Assembly: GCA_040881665.1 (NCBI GenBank)
Contig: JBBECT010000004.1
Span: 444,303-508,302, forward strand
Origin: Actinomycetota bacterium
GTDB lineage: Bacteria; Actinomycetota; UBA4738; HRBIN12
DNA length: 64,000 nt
Reading direction: 5' to 3'
In this document: in pieces, positions 43,966 through 53,081 of the stretch
How the letters are laid out: every line of letters begins with the position of its first letter
Numbering within the stretch: position 1 is the first letter of the stretch
The notes under the pieces: model-generated
What the model saw: the letters and a program-made list of their open reading frames with translations, nothing else
Databases searched by the model: none
What the model was told of the DNA's origin: nothing
Translations under genes and position numbers: made by a program

Positions 43966-44361
43966 TCACGCGTTGACCGGCCAGTGTTCCACCTGGACGT
44001 CCGGCATCGGGAAGTCCTTGGGATTCCCGGTGGCGAGCCGAGCGCTGCGTCCGACGGCTGCGGCGGCGATCAGGCAGTCGGCCTGGGCCAGGGTGCGTCC
44101 CCGCTTGCGATAGGAGCGTCGCCAGAACCCTGCGAGCCTCCCCTCGGGCATGCCGAGCGGCGCGATCGCGACCCCCCGGAAGAACGCTGTCGCACGTTCG
44201 AGCTCCCGTGGGCGGAGGCCGGCGGTCGCCTCCTCGACGGTGATCGCGCAGATATGCGGGTCGTCCCCTTGCGCGGCGAGCTGCTCGAGCGCAGCGACGG
44301 CCCCCGGGCGGCCCCGGAGGACATCGATCACCACCGTCGTGTCGAGGACGACCGCTGCCAT
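43966..44361 (-). CDS. vapC: VapC-type PIN-domain toxin
   Basis: The 131-residue protein has the PIN-domain acidic set: [14 protein letters not shown] (first aspartate), [10 protein letters not shown] (glutamate) and [11 protein letters not shown] (aspartate). Such proteins cut specific tRNAs or rRNA and are blocked by a partner VapB. The ATG at 44361 is within the antitoxin stop codon, the standard coupling. The pair sits between hemB and hemL, on the same strand. Confidence 0.9.
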   Translation of the reverse strand: MAAVVLDTTVVIDVLRGRPGAVAALEQLAAQGDDPHICAITVEEATAGLRPRELERATAFFRGVAIAPLGMPEGRLAGFWRRSYRKRGRTLAQADCLIAAAAVGRSARLATGNPKDFPMPDVQVEHWPVNA

Positions 44362-44600
44362 CACCCCACCCGCCGAGGGTCCGCCCTGCGTTGCGCCCGA
44401 ACCCAGGCGGCCGGATCATCGTCCCAATCGTGGCCCGCGTCGTCGATCGATCCATACGCGGAGCGGATCAGCCCCCACCGTTGGTCGCGATCGAGTGCCT
44501 CGCGGAGCGCGCGTTCCACGTACGCGCTGCGACCGCGCGGCCCGACGCGCTCGTCGAGTTGCTCCACGACGTCGTCATCGATGTGGATGTGGAGCCGCAT
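44361..44600 (-). CDS. vapB: VapB-type ribbon-helix-helix antitoxin
   Basis: From ATG 44600 the 79-residue protein has the ribbon-helix-helix pattern RLHIHIDDDVVEQLDERVGPRGRSAYVERALREAL in its first half (read here in two parts, RLHIHIDDDVVEQLDE and GRSAYVERALREAL) and an acidic, tryptophan-rich C-terminal half (DDAGHDWDDDPAAWV) for binding the toxin. It probably represses its own operon. Overlap with the toxin gene supports the assignment. Confidence 0.88.
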   Translation of the reverse strand: MRLHIHIDDDVVEQLDERVGPRGRSAYVERALREALDRDQRWGLIRSAYGSIDDAGHDWDDDPAAWVRAQRRADPRRVG

Positions 44601-44649
44601 GGCCACAGGATAGCACACTGATTGTCCCACTCTCCTCTCGGAGACCGGG

Positions 44650-45636
44650 TCAGTCGGTCGCGAGCCAGCTCGCGGCGTCCTTCGCGTGGTAGGTGAGGAT
44701 TAGGTCGGCCCCGGCGCGGCGGATCGAGGTCAACAGCTCGAGCACGCTGCGGCGTTCGTCGAGCCAGCCGTTGTCGGCCGCAGCCTTGAGCATCGCGTAC
44801 TCGCCGCTGACGTTGTAGGCGGCCGTCGGGAAGCCGGTGGCGTCTTTCACCCGGGCGACGATGTCGAGGGAGGGCAGTGCCGGTTTGACCATCACGATGT
44901 CGGCGCCCTCCTCGATGTCTGCAAGTGCCTCGCGGATCGCTTCGTCGGCGTTCGCGGGGTCCATCTGGTAGCCGCTGCGATCGCCGAAGCGCGGTGCGCC
45001 CTCGGCCGCCTCGCGGAACGGACCGTAGAAAGCGCTCGCGTACTTCGCCGAGTACGCCATGATCCCCGTGTCGAGGTGCCCCGCCTCGTCGAGAGCGTCT
45101 CGGATCGCCGCGACCTGCCCGTCCATCATGCCGCTCGGTCCGACCATGTGCGCGCCGGCCTCTGCCTGGGCGACGGCGATCCGCCGATAGAGCTCGAGCG
45201 TCGCGTCGTTGTCGACGTCGTCGCCCGCCTCGTTCAGCACGCCGCAGTGCCCATGGTCGGTGTACTCGTCCAGACAGAGGTCCGACAGCACGGCGTGCTC
45301 GTCGCCCAGCTCCTCGCGAAGTACACGCAGGCCCCGTTGCGCGATGCCGTCGGGGTTCCATGCCTCCGAGCCTTCGGGGTCCTTGCGTTCGGGGACGCCG
45401 AACAGCATCACCGCGGGGATCCCCACGCCCGCGAGCCCGGCCGCCTCCTTGCGCAGCGAGTCGAGGGTGTGCTGCCACTGCCCGGGCATCGATCCGATCG
45501 GCGCGGGGTCGCTGATCCCCTCCTTCACGAACAGGGGAGCGATCAGGTTCCCGGGGGTGAGTTCGGTCTCGCGGACGAGGGAGCGCAGCGCCGGAGTACG
45601 CCGCATCCGCCGAGGTCGCTGCCGTGGGAAGGCCAT
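44650..45636 (-). CDS. hemB: Delta-aminolevulinic acid dehydratase (porphobilinogen synthase)
   Basis: HemB condenses two 5-aminolevulinate molecules to porphobilinogen. The 328-residue protein has the family start RPRRMRRTPALRSLVRET, the metal-loop DLCLDEYTDHGHCGVL, the first active-site lysine in GIMAYSAKYAS and the Schiff-base lysine in IVMVKPALPSLD. The metal loop keeps two of the three zinc cysteines. Start ATG 45636 is divergent from the secreted beta-helix gene, 81 bases away. Confidence 0.96.
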   Translation of the reverse strand: MAFPRQRPRRMRRTPALRSLVRETELTPGNLIAPLFVKEGISDPAPIGSMPGQWQHTLDSLRKEAAGLAGVGIPAVMLFGVPERKDPEGSEAWNPDGIAQRGLRVLREELGDEHAVLSDLCLDEYTDHGHCGVLNEAGDDVDNDATLELYRRIAVAQAEAGAHMVGPSGMMDGQVAAIRDALDEAGHLDTGIMAYSAKYASAFYGPFREAAEGAPRFGDRSGYQMDPANADEAIREALADIEEGADIVMVKPALPSLDIVARVKDATGFPTAAYNVSGEYAMLKAAADNGWLDERRSVLELLTSIRRAGADLILTYHAKDAASWLATD

Positions 45637-45717
45637 GTGGCCAGGGTACCGAACCGCTTCGGCCGAGGCCGTCCGGCCGATTGCTCGCCGCCGGCCGGTT
45701 TCGGTACCGTCGGGTCG

Positions 45718-47190
45718 ATGGCCGTCCGCCACCTCGTCCGCATGCTCGCCGCCGCATCCCTCGCCGTCGGGATGACCGTCGCGGGCTCCGGTGCCTCCGC
45801 CGGAACCGACACCTTCACCGTCGACGTGACCACCGACGGCGTCGACGCCATCCCCGGGAACGGGAGCTGCGCGACGGCCGGCGGCGACTGCACGCTGCGC
45901 GCGGCGCTCATGGAGTCCAACGCCCTCGCCGGAGCGCAGACGGTCGTCGTTCCCAAAGACGTGTACGACCTGACGATGACCGGCGCGGGCGACGCCGGCG
46001 ATCTCGACGTCACCGACGACCTCACGATCCAAGGTCGGGGATCGACGGTCCGCTGGGACGTCGCCGTCCCGCTCGCCAGCCGCGATCGCATCCTCCACCT
46101 CGTGGGGCCGTCGGGGCAGGATGTGCTCGTCACGATCCGCGACATCACGCTCCGGCAGGGGCGGCTCTCCGACCTCCCGGGTGCCGGGATCGCCGCCGAG
46201 GAGGCCGTCGGGCAGCTGACGGCCGACCTCGAGCACGTCGCGCTCGTCGGGAACGTCATCGTCGGAACCGCTTCCCAGGCGATCGGGGGAGGACTCTTCG
46301 TCGGGGCCGGAACGGATGTCACGCTGACCGATTCCACCGTCGCCGGGAACGAAGCAGATCGTGGGACGGGGATCTTCGTCAGCACCGGCACGTTGCGGGT
46401 CGAGCGGTCGACGATCTCGGGAAACGCCGGCCGCGTGGGTGGGATCGTGACGTTCGGGACCCTCCTGCTGCTGAACTCCACGGTGAGTGGGAACACGAGC
46501 ACGATCGGAGGCGGCGGGGTCGCGGTCTCGGGCGGCGCCGCCGCGATCTCCCAGGCGACGATCGCGAACAACGACGGGGCCGACGTCACCCAGACCACCG
46601 GAGCGATGTCGCTCCAGAACTCGATCGTCGGCGGGGACTGCTCGCTGACCGGCGGCGCGAACTCTTCGTTCGGGGGCAACGCCGAGTCCGGGGACACGTG
46701 CGAGTTCCTCGATGACTCCGACCGGCAGGACGCGACACTGGCGTTGAAGCCGATCGCCGACACCGGTGGCCCGACCCTGACCCATGCGCTCGGTACGGCC
46801 AGCGATGCGCTCGGCCTGGCGAACGGGTCGTTCCACGTCGGATGCTCCGATACCGACCAGCGCGGGGTCCCTCGTGGCGGGGACCCCTGCGACTCGGGCG
46901 CCTACGAGCTGGCGCGCTGCGAGGGGTCGGTCGTGACCCGTGTCGGCACGTCCGCTCGCGACGTGCTGTCGGGAACCGGGCAAGCGGACTCCTTCCTGCT
47001 GCTCGGCGGTAACGACCTGGCGAAGGGCAAGGGGGGTGCCGACGCGATCTGTGGCGGAACGGGCCGGGATCGCCTCGAGGGTGGCGGGGGCAACGACGAT
47101 CTGAACGGCGGCCCCGATCGCGACACCTGCATCGGAGGCAAGGGAACCGATCGGGCCCGCGGTTGCGAGCGGAAACGCTCGATCCCCTAG
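45718..47190 (+). CDS. Secreted beta-helix protein with RTX-like calcium repeats
   Basis: The 490-residue protein has a signal peptide (residues 1-28). Next, FTVDVTTDGVDAIPGNGSC and CTLRAALMESNA resemble the CSLREA-type N-terminal motif of secreted repeat proteins. A right-handed beta-helix follows (repeats such as TLTDSTVAGNEADRGTG and LLLNSTVSGNTSTIGGGG). The C-terminal quarter has calcium-binding RTX-like nonapeptides (GGTGRDRLEGGGGNDDLNGG). It is likely a cell-surface or extracellular structural or enzymatic protein; function unknown. Confidence 0.82.
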   Translation: MAVRHLVRMLAAASLAVGMTVAGSGASAGTDTFTVDVTTDGVDAIPGNGSCATAGGDCTLRAALMESNALAGAQTVVVPKDVYDLTMTGAGDAGDLDVTDDLTIQGRGSTVRWDVAVPLASRDRILHLVGPSGQDVLVTIRDITLRQGRLSDLPGAGIAAEEAVGQLTADLEHVALVGNVIVGTASQAIGGGLFVGAGTDVTLTDSTVAGNEADRGTGIFVSTGTLRVERSTISGNAGRVGGIVTFGTLLLLNSTVSGNTSTIGGGGVAVSGGAAAISQATIANNDGADVTQTTGAMSLQNSIVGGDCSLTGGANSSFGGNAESGDTCEFLDDSDRQDATLALKPIADTGGPTLTHALGTASDALGLANGSFHVGCSDTDQRGVPRGGDPCDSGAYELARCEGSVVTRVGTSARDVLSGTGQADSFLLLGGNDLAKGKGGADAICGGTGRDRLEGGGGNDDLNGGPDRDTCIGGKGTDRARGCERKRSIP

Positions 47191-47241
47191 CGCCCGACCC
47201 TGCAACCGATCGCGGCGACCTCCGCGTGGGAGGATGCGCTG

Positions 47242-47838
47242 ATGAGCACCTCCGGCCCCGTCTTCGACGCGCAGATCGACGAGATCGGCGACGCGCGCCG
47301 CCGACAGATGGAGGAGGCCTCCTGGCGCCCGGGCTGCCCGGTGCGGTTCGAGGACCTGCGGGTGATCCGGATGCCGCACTGGCACTTCTCCGGACGGGTC
47401 CGTGACGGAGAGCTCGTGATCCACGAGCGCGTTGCCGACGACGTCGCGGGGGTGTTCGGCGTGCTGTTCGCCGCGCGCTTCCCGATCGAGCGGATCGAAC
47501 CGATCGATGCGTTCGAAGGGGACGACGATCGGTCGATGGCCGCGAACAACACGAGCGGGTTCAACGGCCGGGAGATCGCCCTGCGGCCGGGGGTGTGGTC
47601 GCAACATGCGTTCGGGCTCGCGATCGACCTCAACACCGTGCAGAACCCGTACGTTCGACGCGACGGCGAGGTGCTCCCGACGTCGGGTCGGCGGTTCCTC
47701 GATCGAGACCGCGACGAACCCGGCATGATCCGGGCCGGCGATGTGGTGGTCCGGGCATTCGCCGCGATCGGCTGGGGCTGGGGCGGGGAGTGGGAACCGC
47801 ACAAGGACTTTCAACACTTCTCCGTGAGCCGAGATTGA
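47242..47838 (+). CDS. M15-type D-alanyl-D-alanine carboxypeptidase-like protein
   Basis: The 198-residue protein matches the M15 (VanY-like) zinc peptidase group: SGFNGREIA, the zinc ligands H and D in SQHAFGLAIDLN, and the closing motif KDFQHFS with the third histidine. It has no signal peptide that I can see, although family members act on the cell wall; the start at ATG 47242 may miss an upstream part. Substrate likely peptidoglycan stem peptides. Confidence 0.85.
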   Translation: MSTSGPVFDAQIDEIGDARRRQMEEASWRPGCPVRFEDLRVIRMPHWHFSGRVRDGELVIHERVADDVAGVFGVLFAARFPIERIEPIDAFEGDDDRSMAANNTSGFNGREIALRPGVWSQHAFGLAIDLNTVQNPYVRRDGEVLPTSGRRFLDRDRDEPGMIRAGDVVVRAFAAIGWGWGGEWEPHKDFQHFSVSRD

Positions 47839-47853
47839 TCGGTAGGGGGCGGC

Positions 47854-48501
47854 TCAGACCGGGGAACGCAGGCCGTCGAGCAAGGTGTCGGCGACGGCGC
47901 GGGCGGCCCGGTCCGCGCGCGAGGGTGAGACCGCACCTCCGAGCAGGCCGCCGGTCGCCAGCGTCGTGAGCCCGTGCATGCTCGACCAGACCGCGATCGT
48001 GGCCGTCTCGACGTCGGTGTCGGCCCGTAACGATCCGTCCTCGATCGCATCCTGCACGACCGATCCGACCCGTTCCCTGACCTCGGTTGCCGCGAGGTGG
48101 ACCTCGGCCCCCATCGGTCCGGAGACGGGCTCGGGCTCGATCAGCAGGCGCCACCTCGGTCGGTGTTCCAGGGCGAAGCGCGCGTAGGCGACGACGACCG
48201 CCTTCAGACGCGTCGCTCCGTCGCCTCGAGCCCGCCGGGCGGCGCTGCGCAGATGGACGGCGAGCAGCTCGAAGCTCTCGACCGCCGCCGCGGACAGCAG
48301 GGCGCTGCGGTCGGCGAAGTGGTGGTAGGGGGCGGCGTGCGACACGCCGGCGCGCCGGGTGACCTCACGGAGCGTCGTCGCCTCGAGCCCCCGTTCGTCG
48401 ATCAGCTCGAAGGTGGCGTCGATAAGGGCGCGACGCAGGTCGCCGTGGTGATAGGGGCGTTCGGGGGTCGGCTCGTCCCGCGGCTCGGCCGGATCGTCCA
48501 T
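47854..48501 (-). CDS. TetR-family transcriptional regulator
   Basis: The 215-residue protein has the helix-turn-helix at about residues 20-65 (LREVTRRAGVSHAAPYHHFADRSALL), then a TetR_C-type ligand domain. It follows hemD with 29 bases between on the same strand, so it may be transcribed with hemACD. It could be the partner for the palindrome at 38466-38483, but that is only a guess. Confidence 0.88.
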   Translation of the reverse strand: MDDPAEPRDEPTPERPYHHGDLRRALIDATFELIDERGLEATTLREVTRRAGVSHAAPYHHFADRSALLSAAAVESFELLAVHLRSAARRARGDGATRLKAVVVAYARFALEHRPRWRLLIEPEPVSGPMGAEVHLAATEVRERVGSVVQDAIEDGSLRADTDVETATIAVWSSMHGLTTLATGGLLGGAVSPSRADRAARAVADTLLDGLRSPV

Positions 48502-48530
48502 CCCGCCAGCCTATCTTGACGCGGGTCAGA

Positions 48531-49316
48531 TCAGCCGCGGCCGCCTCGCGCGCGTGCGAACACGCGCTCGAGAGCTGCGATCACACCGTCGGCGGTGTGT
48601 GGGCGGGCGACCGCGGCGACGGTGAACCCGTGGTCGCGGGCCTCGGCCGCCGTCACCGGACCGATACACACGACCTTCGGCGTTCCGCGGACGCGGCCGA
48701 GGGCGTGCACGAAGCCGCGCACCGTCGACGCACTCGTGAAGGTGACGGCGTCGACGGTTCCGTCGCGAAGGGCGTTCCGCGCATCCGGAGGCAGTGATCG
48801 GGGGAAGCGCGTTCGATAGGCGTCGACGCGGGTCGGTTCCCATCCCTTGGCGGCGAGCGCGTCCTCCAGGCCCTCCGGGGCGATGTCGGCACGGGCGCAG
48901 AGCACGCGGCCCGACCCTCGAGGGAACGCGCGTGCGAGCCCGGTGGTGGTGAAGGTCGGCGGGACCAGGTCCGGGTCGCGCCGCGCCCACCGGCGAAACT
49001 CCTCCGCCGTTCCTTCCCCGATCACGGCGACCTTCGCCCGGACGTCGCGCGGTCGGTCGAGCCGATCCCGCAGCATCGCGACCGTCGCCCGGCTCGTGAG
49101 GGTTACCCAGGCGAACCCGCCGCGTTCGAGGTCGCGCAGCGCGGCGGTCAACGCCGCCGACCGCGCGGGAACGATCGCGATCGCCGGAGCGACGATCGGC
49201 CGCGCGCCGAGCGCACGGAGCTCCCGGACGAGTGCGGCCGACTGCTCCTTCGGTCGGGTGACGAGCACGACCTTGTCACGCATCGGGCCCGCGGCGGTGC
49301 GGGTGCGTCGCGGCAT
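48531..49316 (-). CDS. hemD: Uroporphyrinogen-III synthase
   Basis: HemD closes and isomerises hydroxymethylbilane to uroporphyrinogen III. The 261-residue protein has two Rossmann-like lobes with weak conservation, as usual: VLVTRPKEQSAALVRELRALGA near the N-terminus, AWVTLTSRATVAML, and VDAVTFTSASTVRGFVHAL (the FTS motif). The position directly after hemC on the same strand, with four bases between, supports the call. Start ATG 49316; ATG 49283 is an alternative. Confidence 0.92.
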   Translation of the reverse strand: MPRRTRTAAGPMRDKVVLVTRPKEQSAALVRELRALGARPIVAPAIAIVPARSAALTAALRDLERGGFAWVTLTSRATVAMLRDRLDRPRDVRAKVAVIGEGTAEEFRRWARRDPDLVPPTFTTTGLARAFPRGSGRVLCARADIAPEGLEDALAAKGWEPTRVDAYRTRFPRSLPPDARNALRDGTVDAVTFTSASTVRGFVHALGRVRGTPKVVCIGPVTAAEARDHGFTVAAVARPHTADGVIAALERVFARARGGRG

Positions 49317-49320
49317 CGGT

Positions 49321-50217
49321 TCAACCCTCGCGGACCGCGGCGAGGATCTCGCCCGCCCCCTGGGCAAGCAGATCGTCTGCGACGCGAGCGGCCGCATCGT
49401 GCGGAGAGGGCGCGAGCGCCTCGGCCCGCGCGATGCGGGCTCCGTCGGGCGAGGCGACGAGGCCGGTCAGGTGCACATCCCGCCGGCGGACGATCGCGTA
49501 CCCGCCGAGAGGGAGCGCGCATCCGCCGCCGAGGCGCAGCATCAACGCCCGCTCGGCCTCCAGGGCGGTCCGCGAGGGAACGTCGTCGAGCAGGTCGATC
49601 GCCGCTCGCGCGCGCTCGTCCCCGGCGCGGCACTGGATCGCGAGCGCCCCCTGGCCCGGCGCGGGAACCATCTCCTCCAGCGCGAGCCTGGTCGCGTGCG
49701 CGGGGGTGATGCCGAGCCGCGCGAGTCCCGCCTCGGCGAGCACGAGCGCGTCGACCTCTCCGGCCTCGAGCTTCGCGAGTCGCGTGTCGACGTTGCCGCG
49801 CAGCTCTCGCACGGTCAGCTCCGGGCGCGACGCCGCGAGCTGCGCGCGGCGTCGCACGGCGGACGTGCCGACGACCGAGCCCGGCGCCACCGCGCCGTCC
49901 CGCGACACGAGCAGGTCGAGCGCGCTCTCGCGGGGGGGAACTGCGGCGAGTACAACGCCCTCGGTGTTCTCGGCCGGCAGATCCTTCGCCGAATGGACCG
50001 CGAGGTCGACGTCACCATCGATCAGGGCGCGGACGATCTCGGTCACGAACAGTCCTTTCAGTCCCTGGGGCGACGCGTCCGCGGGCACGCCCCGATCGCC
50101 GGAGGTCTCGATCGGAACGAGCTCGCCGCCGTTGCCGGTCGCGCGGAGCCGTGAGGCGACATCCTCGGCTTGCGCGAGCGCGAGGCGGGAGCCGCGCGTT
50201 CCGATCCGGAGGATCAC
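49321..50217 (-). CDS. hemC: Porphobilinogen deaminase (hydroxymethylbilane synthase)
   Basis: HemC polymerises four porphobilinogens into hydroxymethylbilane. The 298-residue protein begins LRIGTRGSRLALAQAEDVA, has the conserved VDLAVHSAKDLPAE and RLGITPAHATRL-type segments, and the dipyrromethane-cofactor cysteine in RLGGGCALPLGGY. Length is normal. It lies between hemA and hemD in the same operon. Confidence 0.96.
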   Translation of the reverse strand: MILRIGTRGSRLALAQAEDVASRLRATGNGGELVPIETSGDRGVPADASPQGLKGLFVTEIVRALIDGDVDLAVHSAKDLPAENTEGVVLAAVPPRESALDLLVSRDGAVAPGSVVGTSAVRRRAQLAASRPELTVRELRGNVDTRLAKLEAGEVDALVLAEAGLARLGITPAHATRLALEEMVPAPGQGALAIQCRAGDERARAAIDLLDDVPSRTALEAERALMLRLGGGCALPLGGYAIVRRRDVHLTGLVASPDGARIARAEALAPSPHDAAARVADDLLAQGAGEILAAVREG

Positions 50218-50239
50218 GACGGCAGCGGCCGCGACCGTG

Positions 50240-51517
50240 TCACGCGTCGGGCGGGTCGATGTCGAACAGCTTGGCCAGCATCCGCGCGTAGACGTCGTCG
50301 GTACCGGGGGTCGAGCGCTCCTTCAATTGCACGATCGGGTCGTGAAGCAGCTTCGAGACGATGCCCCGGGCGATGCCTTCGACCGCGTCTATCTCGTCGG
50401 GGGTCAGAGACGACAGCCGGGAGCGGAACCGCTGCAACTCGCCGTCCATCACCATGAAGCCGCGTTCGCGGAGCGCGCGGATCAGCGGCGCCAGACGGTC
50501 CGAACGCCGTCGGACCGAGAAACGGTGCAACTCGTCGCGGACGATCGCGTTCGCGCGCTCGATCTCCGCGGCGGTCTCGGCGTCGTGCTCGTGGAGCGCC
50601 ACCTTGAGCGCGTCGACGTCGGCCACGATCGCACCGTCGATCGCGGCGACCTCCGGCTCCACGTCGCGCGGCACGGCGAGGTCGAGGAACACGAGCGGAC
50701 GCGGGTCGTCGCGAACCGCGAGCGCGTCGCGGACCGTGTCCGCGCCGACCACCGTTCCCGCGGCGCCGGTCGCCGTGATGACGAGGTCGGCCTGAGCGAG
50801 CGCCTGCGGGAGCGCGTCGAGGTGGTCGGCGTGTGCGTCGGTGCGCTCGGCCAGCAGCCGGGCGCGCTCGAGCGATCGGTTGAGGATCCGTACGGGGCCG
50901 ACGCCGCGGGCGTGCAGATGTTTCACGGCGAGAGCGGACATCTGTCCCGCGCCGATCACGACCGCGCGCGCACCGGCGAGGTCGCCGAGCTCGCGACCGG
51001 CGATCGCCGCCCCCGCCTCGATCAGCGCGTCGGGTGCGGCACCGACGCCCGTCTCGGTGCGGACCCGGCGTCCGGCGCGAGCACCGGCGTGGAACAGCGC
51101 TGTCAGCTCCTCGTCGGCAGCGCCTTCGGCCTGTGCCCGCCGCAACGCCTCGCGAACCTGGGCATGGATCTGTGGTTCGCCGAGCACCATCGAGTCGAGC
51201 CCGCCCGCGACCGCGAACAGGTGCTCGGCCGCGTGCTCGTCGAAGTGGGAGTAGAGGGGTTCGGCCAGCTCGTCGGGGTCGATCTCCCGCGACTCGCACA
51301 GCAGTTCCTTCAAGGTGAGGAACCCGGCGTGGAAGCTCGGGACGTCCGCGTACAGCTCGACGCGGTTGCAGGTGGAAAGCACCACGAGGCCTCGGATCGC
51401 CTCGTCGTCCTCGGCGCGCCGGAAGGCCTTCGTGTAGTCGTCGTCGGTGAACGCGAGCCGTTCCAGCAGCTCGATCGGTGCGCGACGGAAGGAGGCCCCC
51501 AGGGCGAGGATCGCCAT
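50240..51517 (-). CDS. hemA: Glutamyl-tRNA reductase
   Basis: HemA reduces glutamyl-tRNA to glutamate-1-semialdehyde with NADPH; this is the first committed step of haem synthesis. The 425-residue protein has VLSTCNRVELYADV with the catalytic cysteine, HLFAVAGGLDSMVLGEPQI, the NADPH-binding segment ARAVVIGAGQMSALAV and the dimerisation helix at the C-terminus. It leads the hemA-hemC-hemD operon on the minus strand, divergent from the P1 peptidase. Confidence 0.97.
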   Translation of the reverse strand: MAILALGASFRRAPIELLERLAFTDDDYTKAFRRAEDDEAIRGLVVLSTCNRVELYADVPSFHAGFLTLKELLCESREIDPDELAEPLYSHFDEHAAEHLFAVAGGLDSMVLGEPQIHAQVREALRRAQAEGAADEELTALFHAGARAGRRVRTETGVGAAPDALIEAGAAIAGRELGDLAGARAVVIGAGQMSALAVKHLHARGVGPVRILNRSLERARLLAERTDAHADHLDALPQALAQADLVITATGAAGTVVGADTVRDALAVRDDPRPLVFLDLAVPRDVEPEVAAIDGAIVADVDALKVALHEHDAETAAEIERANAIVRDELHRFSVRRRSDRLAPLIRALRERGFMVMDGELQRFRSRLSSLTPDEIDAVEGIARGIVSKLLHDPIVQLKERSTPGTDDVYARMLAKLFDIDPPDA

Positions 51518-51643
51518 ACTCGCCGCCCATCGTACCCGCTGCCCGCCTGGTCACGGGCGGCGTAGGGGCCGGGAGACGATCGCCCGTGTCGGGCCGCCCG
51601 AGGTGGGTACCATCGTGCGGCATCGATCCGGGGGAGGCACCAG

Positions 51644-52729
51644 GTGCAGCGAGGACGGGCACGGGAGCACGGCGTCGCGATCGGATGGCGTCCGGCGGGC
51701 GCGTTGAACGCGATCACCGACGTCGGCGGCGTTCGCGTCGGCCATCGCACGATCGTGCGAGACGACGGAGCCGTCGTGCGCACCGGGGTGACGACGGTGT
51801 TCCCCCACGAGGGCAATCCGTGGGAGGCGCCCGTCTACGTCGGCACGCACGTGCTCAACGGGTACGGCGAGATCATCGGGATCAACCAGCTCACGGAGTG
51901 GGGCATCCTCGCGTCGCCGGTGGTGCTCACCTCGAGCCTGCAGATCGGCAAGGCCTACGACGCGACCGTGAAGTGGCTCGCAGGCCGCGACCGGGAGCAG
52001 TCGGCCGACGACGCGGTGATGCCGATCGTGACCGAGTGCGACGACTCCTACCTGTCGGACGTGCTCGCGTTCCCGCTCACCGACGCGGACGTGTGGGCGG
52101 CCCTGGACGCGGCGGCGACCGGCCCCGTCGAGGAGGGCTGCGTCGGCTCGGGCACCGGGATGCAGTGCTTCGACTACAAGGGAGGGATCGGCACCTCCTC
52201 ACGTGTGATCGACGAGGCGGCGGGCGCGTACACGGTCGGTGCCCTCGTGATGACGAACTACGGTGATCGCCCGGAGCTTCGGATCGACGGTGTCCGGGTC
52301 GGGAGGGAGCTCACCGACCTGATGCCCGGTGAAAACCCGGAGGGTTCCTGCGTGGTCGTGGTGGCCACCGATGCTCCTCTGTTGCCCCACCAGCTCCGGC
52401 GTCTCGCGCAACGCGCGGCGCTCGGGCTCGCACGAACCGGCTCGACCGCGAACAACGGCTCGGGCGAGTTGATGCTCGCGTTCTCCACCGCGACGCAGCT
52501 TCCGCATCCCGAGCGCGCCCGGGAGATCGATATCCGCGCCGTCGTCGACGGACCCGCGTGGAACACGGTCGGCGCGTTCTCCGAGCTGTTCGCCGCTACC
52601 GTCGAGGCGGTCGAGGAGGCGGTCGTCAACGCGCTCTTCGCGGCCGAGACCACGACCGGCCGCGACGGGAGCATCCTGCACGCGATGCCGATCGATCGCG
52701 TGCTCGAGATCCTCGCGGCCCACGGCTGA
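51644..52729 (+). CDS. P1 (S58, DmpA-like) aminopeptidase-type protein
   Basis: The 361-residue protein belongs to the self-cleaving P1 peptidase family: NAITDVGGVRVGHRTI, FPHEGNPWEAPVYVGTHVLNGYGEIIGI and the cleavage region YTVGALVMTNYGDRP. In this family the chain cuts itself just before the nucleophile, here most likely the threonine of TNYG. The C-terminal region GSTANNGSGELMLAFSTA is also conserved. It cleaves N-terminal residues of short peptides. Start GTG 51644, divergent from hemA. Confidence 0.92.
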   Translation: MQRGRAREHGVAIGWRPAGALNAITDVGGVRVGHRTIVRDDGAVVRTGVTTVFPHEGNPWEAPVYVGTHVLNGYGEIIGINQLTEWGILASPVVLTSSLQIGKAYDATVKWLAGRDREQSADDAVMPIVTECDDSYLSDVLAFPLTDADVWAALDAAATGPVEEGCVGSGTGMQCFDYKGGIGTSSRVIDEAAGAYTVGALVMTNYGDRPELRIDGVRVGRELTDLMPGENPEGSCVVVVATDAPLLPHQLRRLAQRAALGLARTGSTANNGSGELMLAFSTATQLPHPERAREIDIRAVVDGPAWNTVGAFSELFAATVEAVEEAVVNALFAAETTTGRDGSILHAMPIDRVLEILAAHG

Positions 52730-52818
52730 CGTCCGGTAGCCCGGTCCGCCGTGCCTGGAACCGGTCGTCCCTCCCCGACCGACATCGCGGGGCCGTCGCG
52801 TTCCCTACAATCGGGAGC

Positions 52819-52907
52819 GGAGACGTGCCTGAGAGGCCGAAAGGAGCCGCCTGCTAAGCGGTTAGGGGCTTAAACGTCCCTCGAGAGTTCGAATCTCTCC
52901 GTCTCCG
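52819..52907 (+). tRNA. tRNA-Ser (anticodon GCU)
   Basis: The acceptor stem pairs GGAGACG (52819-52825) with CGTCTCC (52900-52906), with G907 as discriminator. The anticodon loop CTGCTAA (52851-52857) gives anticodon GCT. A long variable arm and the T arm GAGAG-TTCGAAT-CTCTC (52883-52899) complete it. CCA is not encoded. Confidence 0.96.
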
Positions 52908-53081
52908 CTGCTTCGCACATGGTCGATCGGATCCGCTCCTCGCGATTCCGAACGCGGTCCCCGAACCCGGTGCTTCACACTATCGGCGACCGGATCAGCG
53001 GGAGGATGCCCACTCGGGCCAGACGTGCGATTCTCAGAGCAGCCGGGTGCGGACGCGCCCGTGCGAGTGAGGGGGGTTCGG

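Noticed and set aside
45646-47817. Minus-strand extension of hemB far upstream (1055 codons in total)
   Set aside because: It is antisense to the beta-helix and M15 genes, which have clear signal peptide and motifs; hemB starts at 45636.
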